64,000 nucleotides of DNA, taken from Aphelocoma coerulescens. Lineage: Eukaryota > Chordata > Aves > Passeriformes > Corvidae. This document shows, in pieces, positions 1-12,299 of this stretch. How positions within the stretch are numbered: position 1 is the stretch's first letter; each line of letters starts with the position of its first letter. The notes under the pieces are model-generated. The model ran no database searches, was not told where the DNA came from, and was given only the letters and a program-made list of their open reading frames with translations. The stretch lies in the NCBI RefSeq assembly GCF_041296385.1, contig NC_091014.1:49308078-49372077 (forward strand). The letters run 5' to 3'. Both the position numbers and the translations under genes were made by a program.

Positions 1-1814
1 TAGTAAAATCTTTCTTATCCCTCCTCGTGGTGAGCATGGCTGGTGCACACAGCAGCATCCAGCCCCATAGCACAGCAGAAGTGAAAGCACACACACAGTG
101 GCAAATTCCCCAGCTATTCCCAAGGTCACAGATGTGGGCACATGCATGCAGGTTGGACTGAGTGAGAGTTTTAGGATATAATTGGAAGGTCACAAAATCC
201 CATCTGTCCTGTGATTTTGTTGATGAGGGAAGTAGTAAGAATTTCTTGTATAGCCATGTGCTTCAGCTGTCCTTTTCATAGTGAAGCTGAACAAAATAGA
301 TTGGCTTTGAGTTAAAAACAAGTTCAATAAATGCATTTCATAGCTCTTGTGCATTTGTGTGGTAGGTAGCTCTTAATGGGCACTTTTTTGTCTGTCCTCA
401 AGTTCATAGAGATGGTCACAAGGCAACTTGGCTAGAGCTTGAAAAGAGGTCACAGAAGAAAATCAGAAGGGTCCTTATAGAATGTACAGGAACATTTTAT
501 CTCTTTTCCAAAATCTAATGACTAAATTTCTTTTGTCTTGTTAGGGTTATCTTTCGAATGAAAAACTCTACCATTGTTTTGTGCAAGTGTATTCACTTAA
601 ACTTTGATTATTTAAAGCATATCCTAACATGCTCAGACATCTACTACTGCTGAGATCCCTGCTGTTGAGTTAAAAGGTATCAGCACCAGCCCTGAAATGG
701 GTTTCAGCGTGGTTTCAGAAGACATGACCACAAAATATTTCTGAAGTAAATGCTTAGAAATGTCTAAATAATGAAACTGTGTCAATGGAATTAAAAATCA
801 AGTTGTAATTTTAATGCAAGTATTCCATCCAATTTTTTAAACATTTTCATAAAGTATCTTAAGCTATCACATTTCTCTTTTCATTATGAACAATGTATCA
901 GAATTTCTGTAATTTGTTTCATTTTATGTTTTTTGATACTTTTCTATACTCACTTTTAATATCTAGAAGATATCACCCCTGCTTGCCTTCTCAAGGAGCT
1001 GCTGTTTAGCATTAAAGAAGCAAGTAGAAAAGGCATGTTTGAATCAAGATCTTTGAGGCAGATCTTTAAGATCTTCTGCTTCAGTGGAACAGATCCACTG
1101 AGACAGTTAAAAACATATAGCTGGGAGCACGTGAATGGTCCCCTTAACATGAAAGACAAGCAGGTGGTGTTCATGTTTGGGTATTCAACTGTAGCCTAAG
1201 TCGATGTTAACAACAAATTATTTTTCGTGAATATTTTAGTGCTGTGTGAGAAACGGGATTGCTTGCTTCCTACTGGTGCAGGAATTGGCTTGAAGAAAAG
1301 AAAAAAAAGGGGAGGGGTGGGGGAGAACAGAGAGAACCCACAACAACAACAAAAGACTACTGTAATCTTCAAAAGCACCTCTTAAATGGACAAGTCAGAG
1401 ATTAGGTGGGCCATAGAAGTGAGCAACTTTTATGGCTTTGAAGTTGCTCCAGGGTCAGTGGGCAGCACACTGCTGGATTGGTCTGGCTGCTACTTTTGCA
1501 GTATTTTACTGGTACCTTTGGTGCATTTGTTTGAGGGTAGGGGTAAGCCAGAGTTTCCACTGCGGTGTCTTTCAGAGGCACTGTGTTCACCAACATTAAA
1601 TATCTCTCCAATTTTATTTTGAAAGTAAATACCTCTTCCTGTGGTGACTAAATGCAGTATCAGCCATCATATTTATCATTCAGCTGACACTTGTCTTGAC
1701 CTCACCTCTTCAAGTGTCCAAAGTTGGCTCCTCTCCTTATCCACCACAGACCAAAGCCTTTTGCAAAACTTCAGCTAAGCTCCTGGCTTGACAAATGCAT
1801 CCATACTAGTAAAT
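1..1814. other. unassigned AT-rich sequence
   Basis: I see no gene, RNA or known mobile element here. Open frames are short, overlap on both strands and resemble no family I know. There is an A/G-rich patch around 1,298-1,325. The segment lies upstream of the first recognisable dynein exon remnant, but I could not match any part of it to the N-terminal half of a dynein. Confidence 0.5.
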
Positions 1815-2737
1815 GACTGGGACACAGGACTGGAAGGGATACTAAGCAAGTTTGCAGATAATACAAAACTGGGAGGAGCAGTTAACTCCGTTGAAGGCAG
1901 AGAGGACCTGCAGAGACCTCGACAAATTAGAGATGGGCAACCACCAACCATATGAAGTTCAACAAGGGGAAGTTCCAGATTCTGCACCTGGGACTTGATA
2001 ACCCTAGATGAACAAACAGACTGGAGAACAAGATGCTGGAGAGCAGTGCCATGGAAAGGAACCTGGAGGTCCTGGTTGATGGCAGGTTGAATGTGAGTCA
2101 GCAGTGCCCTGGCAGCCAGGAGGGCCAAGCGTGTCCTGGGGGACATCAGGCACAGCATCACCAGCCGGACAAGGGAGGAGATTGTCCCGCTCTGCTCTGC
2201 ACTGGGGTGGCCTCACCTCGAGTGCTGGGGGCAGGTCTGGGTGCCACAATATAAAACAGACATTAAGCCATTAAAGACCATCCAAAGGAGGGCAACAAAG
2301 ATGGTGAAGGGCCTTGAGGGGAAGCCTTATGAGGAGCAGCTGAGGACACTTGGTCTGTTCAGCCTGGAGAAGAGGAGACTGAGGGGAGACCTCATTACAG
2401 TCTGCAGCTTGCTCACGAGGGGAAGAGGAGGGCCAGACACTGATCTCTTCTCTGTAGTGACAAGTGACAGGATGCAAGGGAATGGCCTGAAGTTGTGTCA
2501 GGTAAGGTTTAGATTGGATATTAGAAAAAGTTTCTTCTTCCAGAAGGACACTGGAATGGGCTCCCCAGGGCAGTGATCACAGCGCCAGCCTGACAGAGCT
2601 CAAAAAGCATTTGGACAATGCTCTCAGGCACAGGGTGTGACTCTTGGGGATGGTGCTGTGCAGGGCTGGGAGCTGGACTCAATGATCCTTGTGGATCACT
2701 CCCAACTCACCTTACTGTGTGATTCTGTGATTCTGTG
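1815..2737 (+). mobile_element. CR1 LINE, 3' portion (end of RT ORF plus 3' UTR)
   Basis: This is the 3' part of a chicken-repeat-1 non-LTR retrotransposon. The 5' edge carries the reverse transcriptase 'SKFADDTKLGG'-type stretch as DNA (cagataatacaaaactggg near 1,855). About 2,270-2,560 translates to the C-terminal region with IQRRATKMVKGLEGKPYEEQ, LGLFSLEKRRLRGDLI and FRLDIRKSFFFQ, all typical of CR1 ORF2. The element ends in two copies of an ATTCTGTG-type unit at 2,721-2,737, the usual CR1 terminus. Frameshifts and stops split the ORF, so it is dead. It is 5'-truncated, as most CR1 copies are. Confidence 0.95.
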
Positions 2738-5700
2738 GATATCAAGTTGCTGTCCTGCTGCTGAAGCTGGACCTTGCCTGATGCTGGCATGGAGGAGCCT
2801 GGGGCACCAGGCCACTTCTTGACCCCAAAAGATCCCAGTACAATAGCAGCTCCTGCTTCATCCCAGCACCTCAGAGGAGGAAGAAATCTAGGAATTGGTA
2901 TCCTGGTATCTGTTCTGTATGAAATTACATTTACAGGTCATTTGGATGTGTTTGCATGAATCAGATATGTTTGAATTATTTACAGGATGTGGTGGCTTCA
3001 AAGAACCTAATTAGAGTAGAGTAGCATGTTTTAGAACCTGAAAAGGCAAACTCTGCTCCTGCAAGTAATTACTGCTCTAATGAACAAACTCGGAAGAGTG
3101 AAATGCATAAATGGATTCTGTGGGATCAGTGCACAGAACATATTTTCAAGGCCAAGGAGAATGGCAGTGTAATAGCTGTGAAACTGTAAAAGTATTAGTG
3201 GTAAAAGAAATAACAGCACTATAACTTTATAGTGCAATATAGTCTATTCAACATCAGAGGCAAAGTATCTCATTCAGTATGAATTAATAGAAAACCAGTA
3301 TTTACTCACCAGAATGGAATTCAAATATTCACAGAAAATACTGTGTTTTAATTTTACAACAAAATGAATCATACTTAGCCTCTGTGCTGCTGACACACCT
3401 GTTACCTCAGGTTCTTTGTCTTCATTTCAGCAGTCACAAACTCTGCCATAAACCTTAAGGACTTTCATATTCCATAATTCAATTTATAGTAGCTTCAGGT
3501 ACTATAAGAAGTGTCCTTATAAAAATGACATCCAAACAGTCCCTACATATTCCTGCACCATAAATGCCGTATGAATTCACTCATTTTAAAAGTCAGTTCA
3601 GGATTTTTTGACCAAGAGTGGAGATTCAGCCTGATAACTTCAAGTTAAACTGTGTTATTTCTGTGCTTTAAGTATCATTGCTGACTATAAAAATTGTAAA
3701 ATAAAAACTTAACTGAAAATTCTCCAGGGAAGTGTTTGAATGAGATTGCAGTATGTTCATGTGTAGCTATATTGTCTCTACTCTGGTGACAGAAAGAAAA
3801 ATATGGTTTTTTTTTTTCAGTAAACTGAACGCATATCTTTCAAAGATCTCACAGGGAATGGTTATTTATAGCACTGAGCTTCCATTTTAAGATGGGTACT
3901 TTTTTTGTTTGTTTTTGCCTGCCACCAATAATAAGGATGCAAGGCAGCAAATCAGATCCTATAATGGGTATTTTACCACTTTCATTCTTGTTGGTGTTTT
4001 AGACGTAATCGTGAACTTCTGTTGAGATACTAAGGCTGAAATTTGGACCAGTTGTGATCATTAAGAAACCCTGGTCCTAAACTTATCATGTCTGTAAAAT
4101 ACTGGTGTTCAAAAACCCCTCAGCTGTGGACAGCTGTAAACCTACTTACTTATTACTGTTCCTAAATCCCTGCAGGGTGAAAGAGAAATGAAAGATATTA
4201 TAGCTCTCCCCCTCTTTTATGTTTTTATTTGTGGCATGTCTGACCTGCACCTCAGCCCTTCAGTTATGATTTCACTGTGCACCATTTACTACACACAGGT
4301 AACAGCAGCCTACCTTGTAATCTCCCAATCAAAATCTAAAGACCTTCTGTATGTCAGGGATATTCTGTTATTAAACCCCAACATTATTAGTTTTTCTTTC
4401 CTTTTGACAACAGAAATAGAAACGTGTCAGTGAGAGAAACTCCTCAATTATATGGATTTTTTTGAAGGGCAGATCTGAGCCTCCTGAACTTTATCCTATT
4501 TTTAACAGCTTGCTACAAATAGGGAAGAAGTAGCCTGGCTGGTTGCCAAATCCTCCAAATCCAACTTAAACACCCATTCACTGGCTTTGTCTAGACTAGG
4601 GCCTGTAGGGGATTCATTTGCAAATGTTTGCTCACCCTTTCTAACCTGTGTGAAAATTCAGGCACTTTTAAGGCAGAATGCCTGTAACAAATACTGATTT
4701 GACCTATCTACAGTGTCCCAGATGTCCATGGCCCTGGTCAGCCACTGAGGCAGTGGGGGTGAGGGTACTGGGTATTACTGCCACACACCAGTTCCTTGTT
4801 TCTATGCATCTGAAAGCATCATATCAGGGGATTTTTCCCCCTCTGAGTGCAGCATTAGCTCAAGGTACCACTCAAGGCTGGCCCAAACTCAGCCAGCACG
4901 TACAGCACTGAGGCAGACGAAGAGCATGGAAACCTCTGCACATGACTCAACCAGAAAAAATTCTTTGTGTGGTGTCTGTTTGATCACCTTAGCAAAAGAA
5001 TAGCTTGGTGAGGGTCTTTTCTGAGACAGAACTGCAAGTTTGTACCTGGAGCAAATATTGGAGAAAAGAAAGCCCTCAAAGAACATGGGGGACATACATG
5101 CAGCCAGGGAGGTGAATCAGAAGTGCATATGGTCCTTCATCTTGCCAGGTACATGATCCTCAGGAATTCATTTAGGCACCCTTCATGCAGAGCCAGAATT
5201 TGGGTCTACTGAAAGTCATAATCAAAGCCTGCAGGTACCCAGCTTGCAGAAACTGTAAATGTTGAGCTGAAGGTCAGTTTCCATGCTTTACTGTCAGTTT
5301 CTGATCTTCCTCTTGAAAACATGGCCCAGCTATTAAATTCTTATCTCAGGGACTTGGTCCTAAATGTTATAAGCCATATATAGTCTCCATTGCCCTTAGG
5401 ATCCCAGTATATAGAAACATCATTTATGAGGATGCTGTATAAGGTTTTTCTTCCTTATGAAGAATCTCAGTCTTGTGAGTGGCAAGATTTTTATCACCAG
5501 CATGCAGAAACCTTCCTGCCAAAGACAAAATTGCTTGCTGACTACCAAAGCCAGAGGAACAGAAAGAGGTGGATCTGTGGAGGAGCGAAAAAAGGGAGAG
5601 GCCAGCCCTGATATGGATGTTCTTTTCCACTGTGAAAGCTATTATCATTATTTTTGGAGTCCAAACAGTTACATAAAAGGACATTCCTTTGACTAGTGTT

Positions 5701-8700
5701 TATCTCAGTTTTAAAATACAACTTTCATTATGTGTTAGAGCTCAATAATATTTATAAACACAAGTGTCTGCATTGCTTCACCTCTGACCTAAACTTCAAG
5801 CTACTGAAGTGGAAATTAGTTTCTGTTTTTAACTTGGCGTGATTTTTGCAAATGATATTTTCTGGATTTGCTGAAGACTGCTTCTACAGATTACACCCTC
5901 ACCCCAGAACAGAAAGGATGGGCCAAATACAATGGGGAGTGGAGAAACCTTTTTTTTTCTTTGACAGACATAATTGTTACTCCAACATGAAATTTTGGCT
6001 CATCCTCTGTTTTGAATCCCTATTAAGAAAAAATTACATGATTCTGACTCCTTACCTTTAATTAATTATGGGTTTTCTTAAAATACTAGAACATAAAGCT
6101 TGAGTTCCTAAGTAAGACACACAGTTAAGTCTTGAAATATTACATTTTTCTGCTTTGCAAATATATCTGAAAGGTTAGCACCCAGTGAAGCACGCAGAGT
6201 CATCTTAATGAAAAAAATCTGAGGTGCATCCATAAAGATTCTCATCCAAATTAAGACCTGATGTTTAAGCAGGTGCAGCTTCCCCATTATGTGAATGGAG
6301 TTTCCATAAACTGCAGTCTTGAGTTATTGACATTAAAGAACAGGTGGAACAAGCTTATCCTGTTTTAATTGGACTATAATACTCACTTGTTAGAGAGAAA
6401 AACAGCCACCTTGGCATCACAGGCACAGAAATCATCACAATTTTCTGCTGCCCAGAAAGGTTAGGAAGCTGGTGCTTTCTTCTTTTCTTACCTTTTGATC
6501 AGGTATTTACAGCAGAAACCTCACATTATGTTTCTTTCTCTCCCAGCCCTGGTGATTTTTAGTACATTTTTTTCTTCCACAGGTTGTGAAGCCTGAGCTG
6601 TTTTCTGGAAGAAGAAAGTAACCATTGTCCCTTGGTGACTCTTCAGGTGTGTCTGCAGCTTTTGTTGTTATACCCAAATTAGCTTGACTTGAGGTGCTGG
6701 GCAAATTCTTGAAATACCATACACATCTTCTCAGAATTAAGAATCCACCTGGTGGTGTTTAATTCATGTAGGGGATTTTATGTACAGATATTTATACTTT
6801 TTACACAGTTGATATCTGAAAAGTGGAAAATGATTTGAGCGTAAAGAATGTGACTAAGATCCATGGGATTCATGTTCTCCTCCCCACTGCAACTCACTTC
6901 CCATCTGACTTTTGACCAAGTTATTTACATCTCTTTGCATCTGTTTCCCAGTGCACATAAAGGAGAGTTTACAGCTACTTCAGAATAATTCATTAATAAC
7001 ATTAATATTATTTCCTATCTTCCCTGTATTGCTTTGTTGGGATAGAGACCCTGTGCCTACACAGTAACTGGCAGGAGAAACTCTGCTACAATTAGAATTC
7101 ATACAGTTTAGAGTTTGTAAGTATTCAATTGATGAAAGCTTGTTTGCCTAAACTATCCCGCCGTACACACAGATGTGACACATGCCCTGGCAATGAGACA
7201 TCTCAGAAAAATGGTGATTCTCCAGCTGTCACTCATCTTTCACCTGCCTCTGTTTCACTTTCAACTTCCTTCCCAGTGGTAAGTAGGGAGACATCCCTTC
7301 CCATTTACAGCAAATTCAGGCTGCAGACACAGAGTCCGTTCATTTCCACTTTCCATGTTATAGCCGTAATGATCAAACACTTCTGCAGTGCTCTGCACTC
7401 CACATGAGGATGGAGAAAACCCAATGTTTCTTTGGAGTCCTTCAACACCTTTCAGCTTTGGCCCCTTGGCAATTAATGAATGGCTTGAAAGCTTGCTAGA
7501 AAATGTTCTTTAGCACTGCAGCACTTCTTCATTTAGTACTTTGCAAGTGAGTTGTAAAAATTTGCCCTGGAGACAGGGAAATGCAAATATAAATTAGATG
7601 GAACACTAATAACATTACATTACAGAACAATGCAAACCGTTTTTGACACCCCACAGAGAAGAAATCCATGCATTCCTTTCTGAATCATCTTTATGGAAAT
7701 TTCTGTAAACGTGGTATTATTAAAAGAGAGTAGCAATTATTTCCTTCTTTGGTTCATCAGTTGCAGGGAGGGGGAGAATAGGCAGGGGAATTAATTTTGT
7801 TTTCTTCCCTCTTCTTCTCTTTTTCTCGCATGTCCTTGTCGGAGAGCTCTCACGACAGGAACCAACAGCACAGAAGCCACCACTGGCAGAAGAGAGCAAG
7901 AAGGATGGAAGAAGTGGTCAGTACTGTTAGAGATGAGGTTCCTTAGGTGGAAGTAGTTAAGAGAAAAGCAGAAGCAGGTTGCAGTTAATAAGGCTACTCA
8001 GAAAGCCAAAGCTATTAAGACATGTTGACATAACATTTGCAAGCTTCACAGGGGCCATTGTTATAATTTAGATTTAGTATTGATCAGCTCAGCATCAGGG
8101 CTGGAGGAAAACTGGACACAGGGTTCTTCACGAAAGTGGCACTTTGGATGTTGCCTTCCTCTTAACACAGAAAAGCAGGAATCCCCCATGTCCTGGCTGA
8201 CCTGTGATTGCTGCCCTCTCCCTTGGGGCAGACAGAAAGTTGCAGTCACTTGGTATAATCTTTTCAAATTGCAGCTGCAATCATAGCAAGGACATTAAAA
8301 ACGTGCCTGTGAAATACCAGTTCAATCCAACACGTCTGCACATGCTAGCAGCTCCCTGCTAATGAGGCCTACTGGAGATTTTGCAGGCATATCATTCAGG
8401 ATGAAAACCAGCTGGCTGTGCATTACAAGGTGTGCTCAGGAAGGGATCTGGTGATTTAACACATGGTGAGAAAGCAGCTTGTGAGGCTCATTAGATCAAT
8501 GGGGATTCCAGCCTTATACCTCAAATTATATGCCCTCTCTTCTAACATTCACCTTTCACTGTGCAACACCCACACCTTCCTCTTTTTTCCTCTTTTCTCT
8601 CTTTTTTTCCCCTCCTTCTGTTCCATCAGTGCATTTTCATGCACTTCCAGTAAGCACCACCAGAGCAGAAAATACCTGAGGTTTACAGGGAAACCAAAGG
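2738..8700. other. unassigned intergenic or intron-like sequence
   Basis: I see nothing I can name in this stretch. It is AT-rich, with short homopolymer runs such as T tracts near 3,800 and 5,950. No dynein-like translation, CR1 tail or LTR edge was recognised. Old, diverged repeats could be hidden here. Confidence 0.45.
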
Positions 8701-9510
8701 TAATTCACTCAAGAGAAAGTTTCTTTGTCCAAAATGACGATTCCACTGGCCTCTGTATCACTTGGCAGTTTTTGAATTCTCAAAGAAAAGTGCTGCTGGC
8801 AGGGACCACATGCTCTCACCATGCCAAACCCCAAGTAACATGTACCTGGCAGAGGGAGGTGATGGTGATCCACCACATCCCTCTCCAACCCCCCAGCAGT
8901 CAAGTACCCTTCCTTTGGTGCGGCGACTGGTGGAGACTTTTCCCCTGCCTGGCTGACTTGAGCTCCAGATCTCCAAAGTGTGTGCAGAAGTGGGATGGTA
9001 CTATCTCCACTTGCTCCTTCCTAGTACAAGAAGAATGACATTCTTCTGGGTGTGAGCTCCACATGTTCTCCCCAGTGGTGGCCTTTCTGGGTGGTTGTCC
9101 TTGCCCACTCACCACTCACACTGTAGGTTTTGGTCCTATTTCTAACACTGCCCAACACACAGTTTATATGGGGATCCCAGATACCATGTCGGCTGTGTTC
9201 AGTGTCCCCCAGAATGTCCAACCCCCCATGGCTTGCTCTCTGCACCTCTTCCCAACCCCCGACATGGCACAGGGCACCTCTGGCACTGAGCAGATGTTCA
9301 TGGTCCCCCAGGCAGGACTGGCAATGGCCTTTCCTTACACCTCTCCCCTCACCCTTCTGGACTGCTGGCTCCACACACATCCTGTGCTTTAAAACATTTG
9401 ATGTCCATTGGCAGACAGGAGCCACTGTTTGGTCTTCGGCAACTGTGAGCTGCTATGAAACAGCTGCTGTTAAAGCAGAAACCCCTGACATGACATGACG
9501 TCAGCACTTA
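8700..9510. other. GC-richer block with chance-like open frames on both strands
   Basis: The block is richer in C and G than its surroundings and so poor in stop codons. One frame stays open for 191 codons (8,463-9,038, +), another for 134 (9,021-9,425, -), and two overlapping + frames cover 9,063-9,498. None has a recognisable domain, signal peptide or family motif, and they overlap one another in several frames. I therefore read them as a composition effect. A TGACGTCAGCA element (CRE/Maf-like half site) lies at 9,496-9,506, so a regulatory role is possible but not shown. Confidence 0.35.
9496..9506. promoter_or_regulatory. candidate CRE/Maf-type site
   Basis: The sequence TGACGTCAGCA contains a full palindromic CREB/ATF site, TGACGTCA, followed by the GCA extension preferred by Maf proteins. 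An AP-1-type TGAGTCA lies about 500 bases downstream near 10,030. Single sites of this length occur by chance, so this is only a candidate. Confidence 0.25.
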
Positions 9511-9915
9511 GTGATTAATACTTAATGAAGTACAACCTCTCATTTCCTTGCCTGTGAGGAGAGATGAAGATCCAAAGACAAGCAAGACCCTTCCAGGCTT
9601 AGCCGTTAATTCCTGGGGGTATTTCCAGACCGCTGCCATTGCCTTCCATCTTTTCCTCCAACCTCTACCTCCAGAAAAAAGCATCTTCCCAGAGTCCTTC
9701 CAACTCTTAGGTCTCTAGTAGGCACAGGAAAATGAGAAATGCCCTTCTGAAGACACAGAGTAAACCAGGACTGTTCCGGGGACCTAAGGGGTGGCTCAAA
9801 AGTAAATTAAAACTTTTAATTAGGAAGGACTGATTCTCTGCCAATCCCTAAAGCATCAGGCTTCAATGAACCTTATGGGGTATTTTTAAACACCCCTTGG
9901 CTTCAGAGACATGCA

Positions 9916-9976
9916 GGGCATGTGGCTGGGAGCTGTGGCTGGGAGCCAAGGAGGGGACTGGCGGGGGAGGGCAGTG
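9916..9976 (+). repeat. G-rich patch with short tandem repeat, G-quadruplex potential
   Basis: The unit tggctgggagc occurs twice in tandem and is followed by runs of four, five and three G within about 30 bases. Five G-runs of at least three within about 50 bases could fold into a G-quadruplex on the + strand. No gene start is visible nearby. Confidence 0.4.
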
Positions 9977-12148
9977 TGGCCACGTCCTTGAAAGAGCCAA
10001 AGCAGAGTAGGTCAGTCATCTCTACTTGCCCATGAGTCACGGCAGTGAATTACAGCTGAGTGAGGAAGCAGCAGAGAAGTACAGTACAAAGGCCAGTGGA
10101 GGGAGAGGGGCTGCCAGCATCCTCCCGCCTTTGCATTGTGGTGGCGTGAATGGGGGTGCTCGAGCGCCCAGTCACAGAGAGGGCCACGAGAAAGAGGCTC
10201 TTTAAATGAGACTATTCAACCCTTTATGTCTCGTCTCTTCACCCACAGTGCCCCAGCAAGGAGCAGAGACTGCCCATAAATTGCAGTTTAAATCCATAAT
10301 ACCTCTTCACTAGATTGTCATCAAATAGTTATAGGTAAAATAACGAGACAAAAATGAAGGCTGAAGAAGGACTTTTATTGCTTTTAAAAGGTCTCTTGCA
10401 AGTTTCTTGCCTTTTTTTTTAAAGACAGTACTGAAGAGTATAGAGAAAGCGAGGGAAAATACAGCCCCCACATCTGAAGTGGGGAAAAACAACACTTATT
10501 TTCACCACTCCTATTTATAATGTAATCTTTCTTACACTTTGTTTCAGTACATCTTTTGTAACCATTTCTCTACTGATTTTCTGGAAGATTATGCTAAATG
10601 TCAAAATGTCTCTTTGGGCTCATAAAATGATGCCATAATAAAGCATCATTTCAACTTAGAATGGGTAAAACAACCTATAAAATAAAATGGAACATTTTGA
10701 CATTAATTGAGAAAGTTACCTGCTTTTTTAGTTTCAGCAGATTCAATTCAGCATTCAAGAAAAAAGAAATTAGGTTACAGTTTATTACAACATGTGATGA
10801 CCTTTAAGTAATTTTATAGCACTTTATGGTTCTGCTGCAGTCTTCTAATCAGCATTGTGTCTGAGGGAAATGATAAGCAGACCTTCTTATTCCTCCAAAC
10901 CTCTGTTAATTTGAATCCCTACACACCAAGCATTCCTGCTGCAGCCAGGTGACTCAGCTTATAATACAGTTATTTGCATCTTGTAATGTCTTCCTGATGC
11001 CTTTTTTTATTTCCTATTTACTCACTTTTGAGAGTTTCAGACCTTTTTTATTGCCAAATAAATGTAAATAAAAAACTGTATTTGGCTACTACAGAATTCA
11101 GACCTGTTCCTCTAACTTTGTACTCCAGTAAATAGTTCTTCTAGAAACTGCATAATTTTCCATTGAAAGACTTTCTTGTACTCGCTGCCATTTATAGAAT
11201 GAATGTACCCTCAAAGTAAATGTATACTGGCAGTCTTGATGCATGTTTACAAAATGCACAACACCACACAAGTACATACAAAGAAACACACACTAGGATG
11301 GTGTTTTAAAAAGGCTATAAAATTCTTTTTAGAAAGTCTTTGCAGAAAGACACCCTGCAAGTTTTTCTAAGTGGGTTTTGTATTTTTTTTTTTTAAGGAG
11401 AGAAGACTGCATTAACCAAATGCTTCTAGCTGAAATTAAAATGTCCATGATACATTGCTTGAGTATAATAAATTCACCCCTTCTGTTTTTCCTGTGATCT
11501 AGCTATAACTGTCTTAGAATATAAAAGAAGATACATGATTTAAATTACAAAGGTCAGAATTGAACATTTTTGAGAGTTCAGTAAAAAGGAGAAGAAAATG
11601 GTGATGAAAAGCTGCAAAGCAAAGAAGCCAGCAACCAAAAAATCAGTGAGGGACTGATGCTGCTGCCTTCTTGGTACGGGCTCCTAAGCCAGAGGAAACC
11701 TCAAACCTCAGCTGACTGCTCAGATAAGTTTTCTTCCCAGCACATATCTGATCATTTCATGTGCTAGAGCTGTTATTATAAAGCATTGTAATTTCCACTG
11801 TCAGACAACTAAGAGAAAATATTTCTAAAGCTTAGCAGTAAGAAGATATAATAGTTTGGATTCTATTGTCATCTTTAATCTGCTGGAGCGTTTAATTCCT
11901 TTTGTTATAATGAAAATACTGTATTTTTTTTACAATATCCAGAGAATTCTGGTGAAAATTGTAAGTTTTCTCAGAAAAAGTAGTGTTTGACTATTTCTCT
12001 GATGAGGTGAAAGGTCAATTTGCTTATGGTTTCCATGCTTCATTAAAATTCAGCTTCTGTGCTGTGTAATGTGGGTAATATTAATTTTCTAAACATTGAT
12101 GTACAGCAGCTGCTAACTAATTTCCATAATGGTTGTTCTATTCTAAGG
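9977..12148. other. unassigned; possible weak dynein exon at 11,590-11,740
   Basis: Most of this stretch holds nothing I can identify. About 11,590-11,740 has patchy nucleotide resemblance to the dynein coding segment that normally precedes the stalk tip, the helix with an 'A..IKDECEADLAEALP' pattern followed by 'ALAALDTLKP'. It sits about 450 bases upstream of the first clear exon, where that segment would be expected. The resemblance needs several indels, so I do not call it. Confidence 0.25.
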
Positions 12149-12295
12149 GCATTAAACCTGAAACAAGGTGGATCCACATGGAAAAAAATGTAGATGATTA
12201 CTGGCCATCTGCCAAAAAGATGCTTGGGGATGTGAAATTTCTGGAATCACTGAAGCTTCATTTTGATCAAATATTCATATTCCGAGCCATGTGCC
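12149..12295 (+). pseudogene. dynein remnant exon 1: N-terminal half of the stalk-tip microtubule-binding domain
   Basis: The translation starts GIKPETR, continues VDDYW..AKKMLGDVKFLESLK and fits the dynein pattern GIKPER...EDYWG.SKK.LGD.KFLESLK, two codons shorter. That segment lies at the base and first helices of the microtubule-binding domain. It begins right after TTCTATTCTAAG, a usable acceptor, where family genes also start an exon at G-I-K-P. After FLESLK the normal TYDKDNIPP is not readable in frame, although ATATTC and ATTCCGAGCC suggest its decayed DNA with an indel. No stop interrupts 12,149-12,295. Confidence 0.85.
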
Positions 12296-12299
12296 AACA

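Noticed and set aside
8463..9038. Longest open frame in the window (191 codons, +)
   Set aside because: It has no domain, motif, codon bias or splice context that I recognise. It sits in a C-rich, stop-poor block and overlaps other frames on both strands. A chance frame of this length in 64 kb is uncommon but possible.
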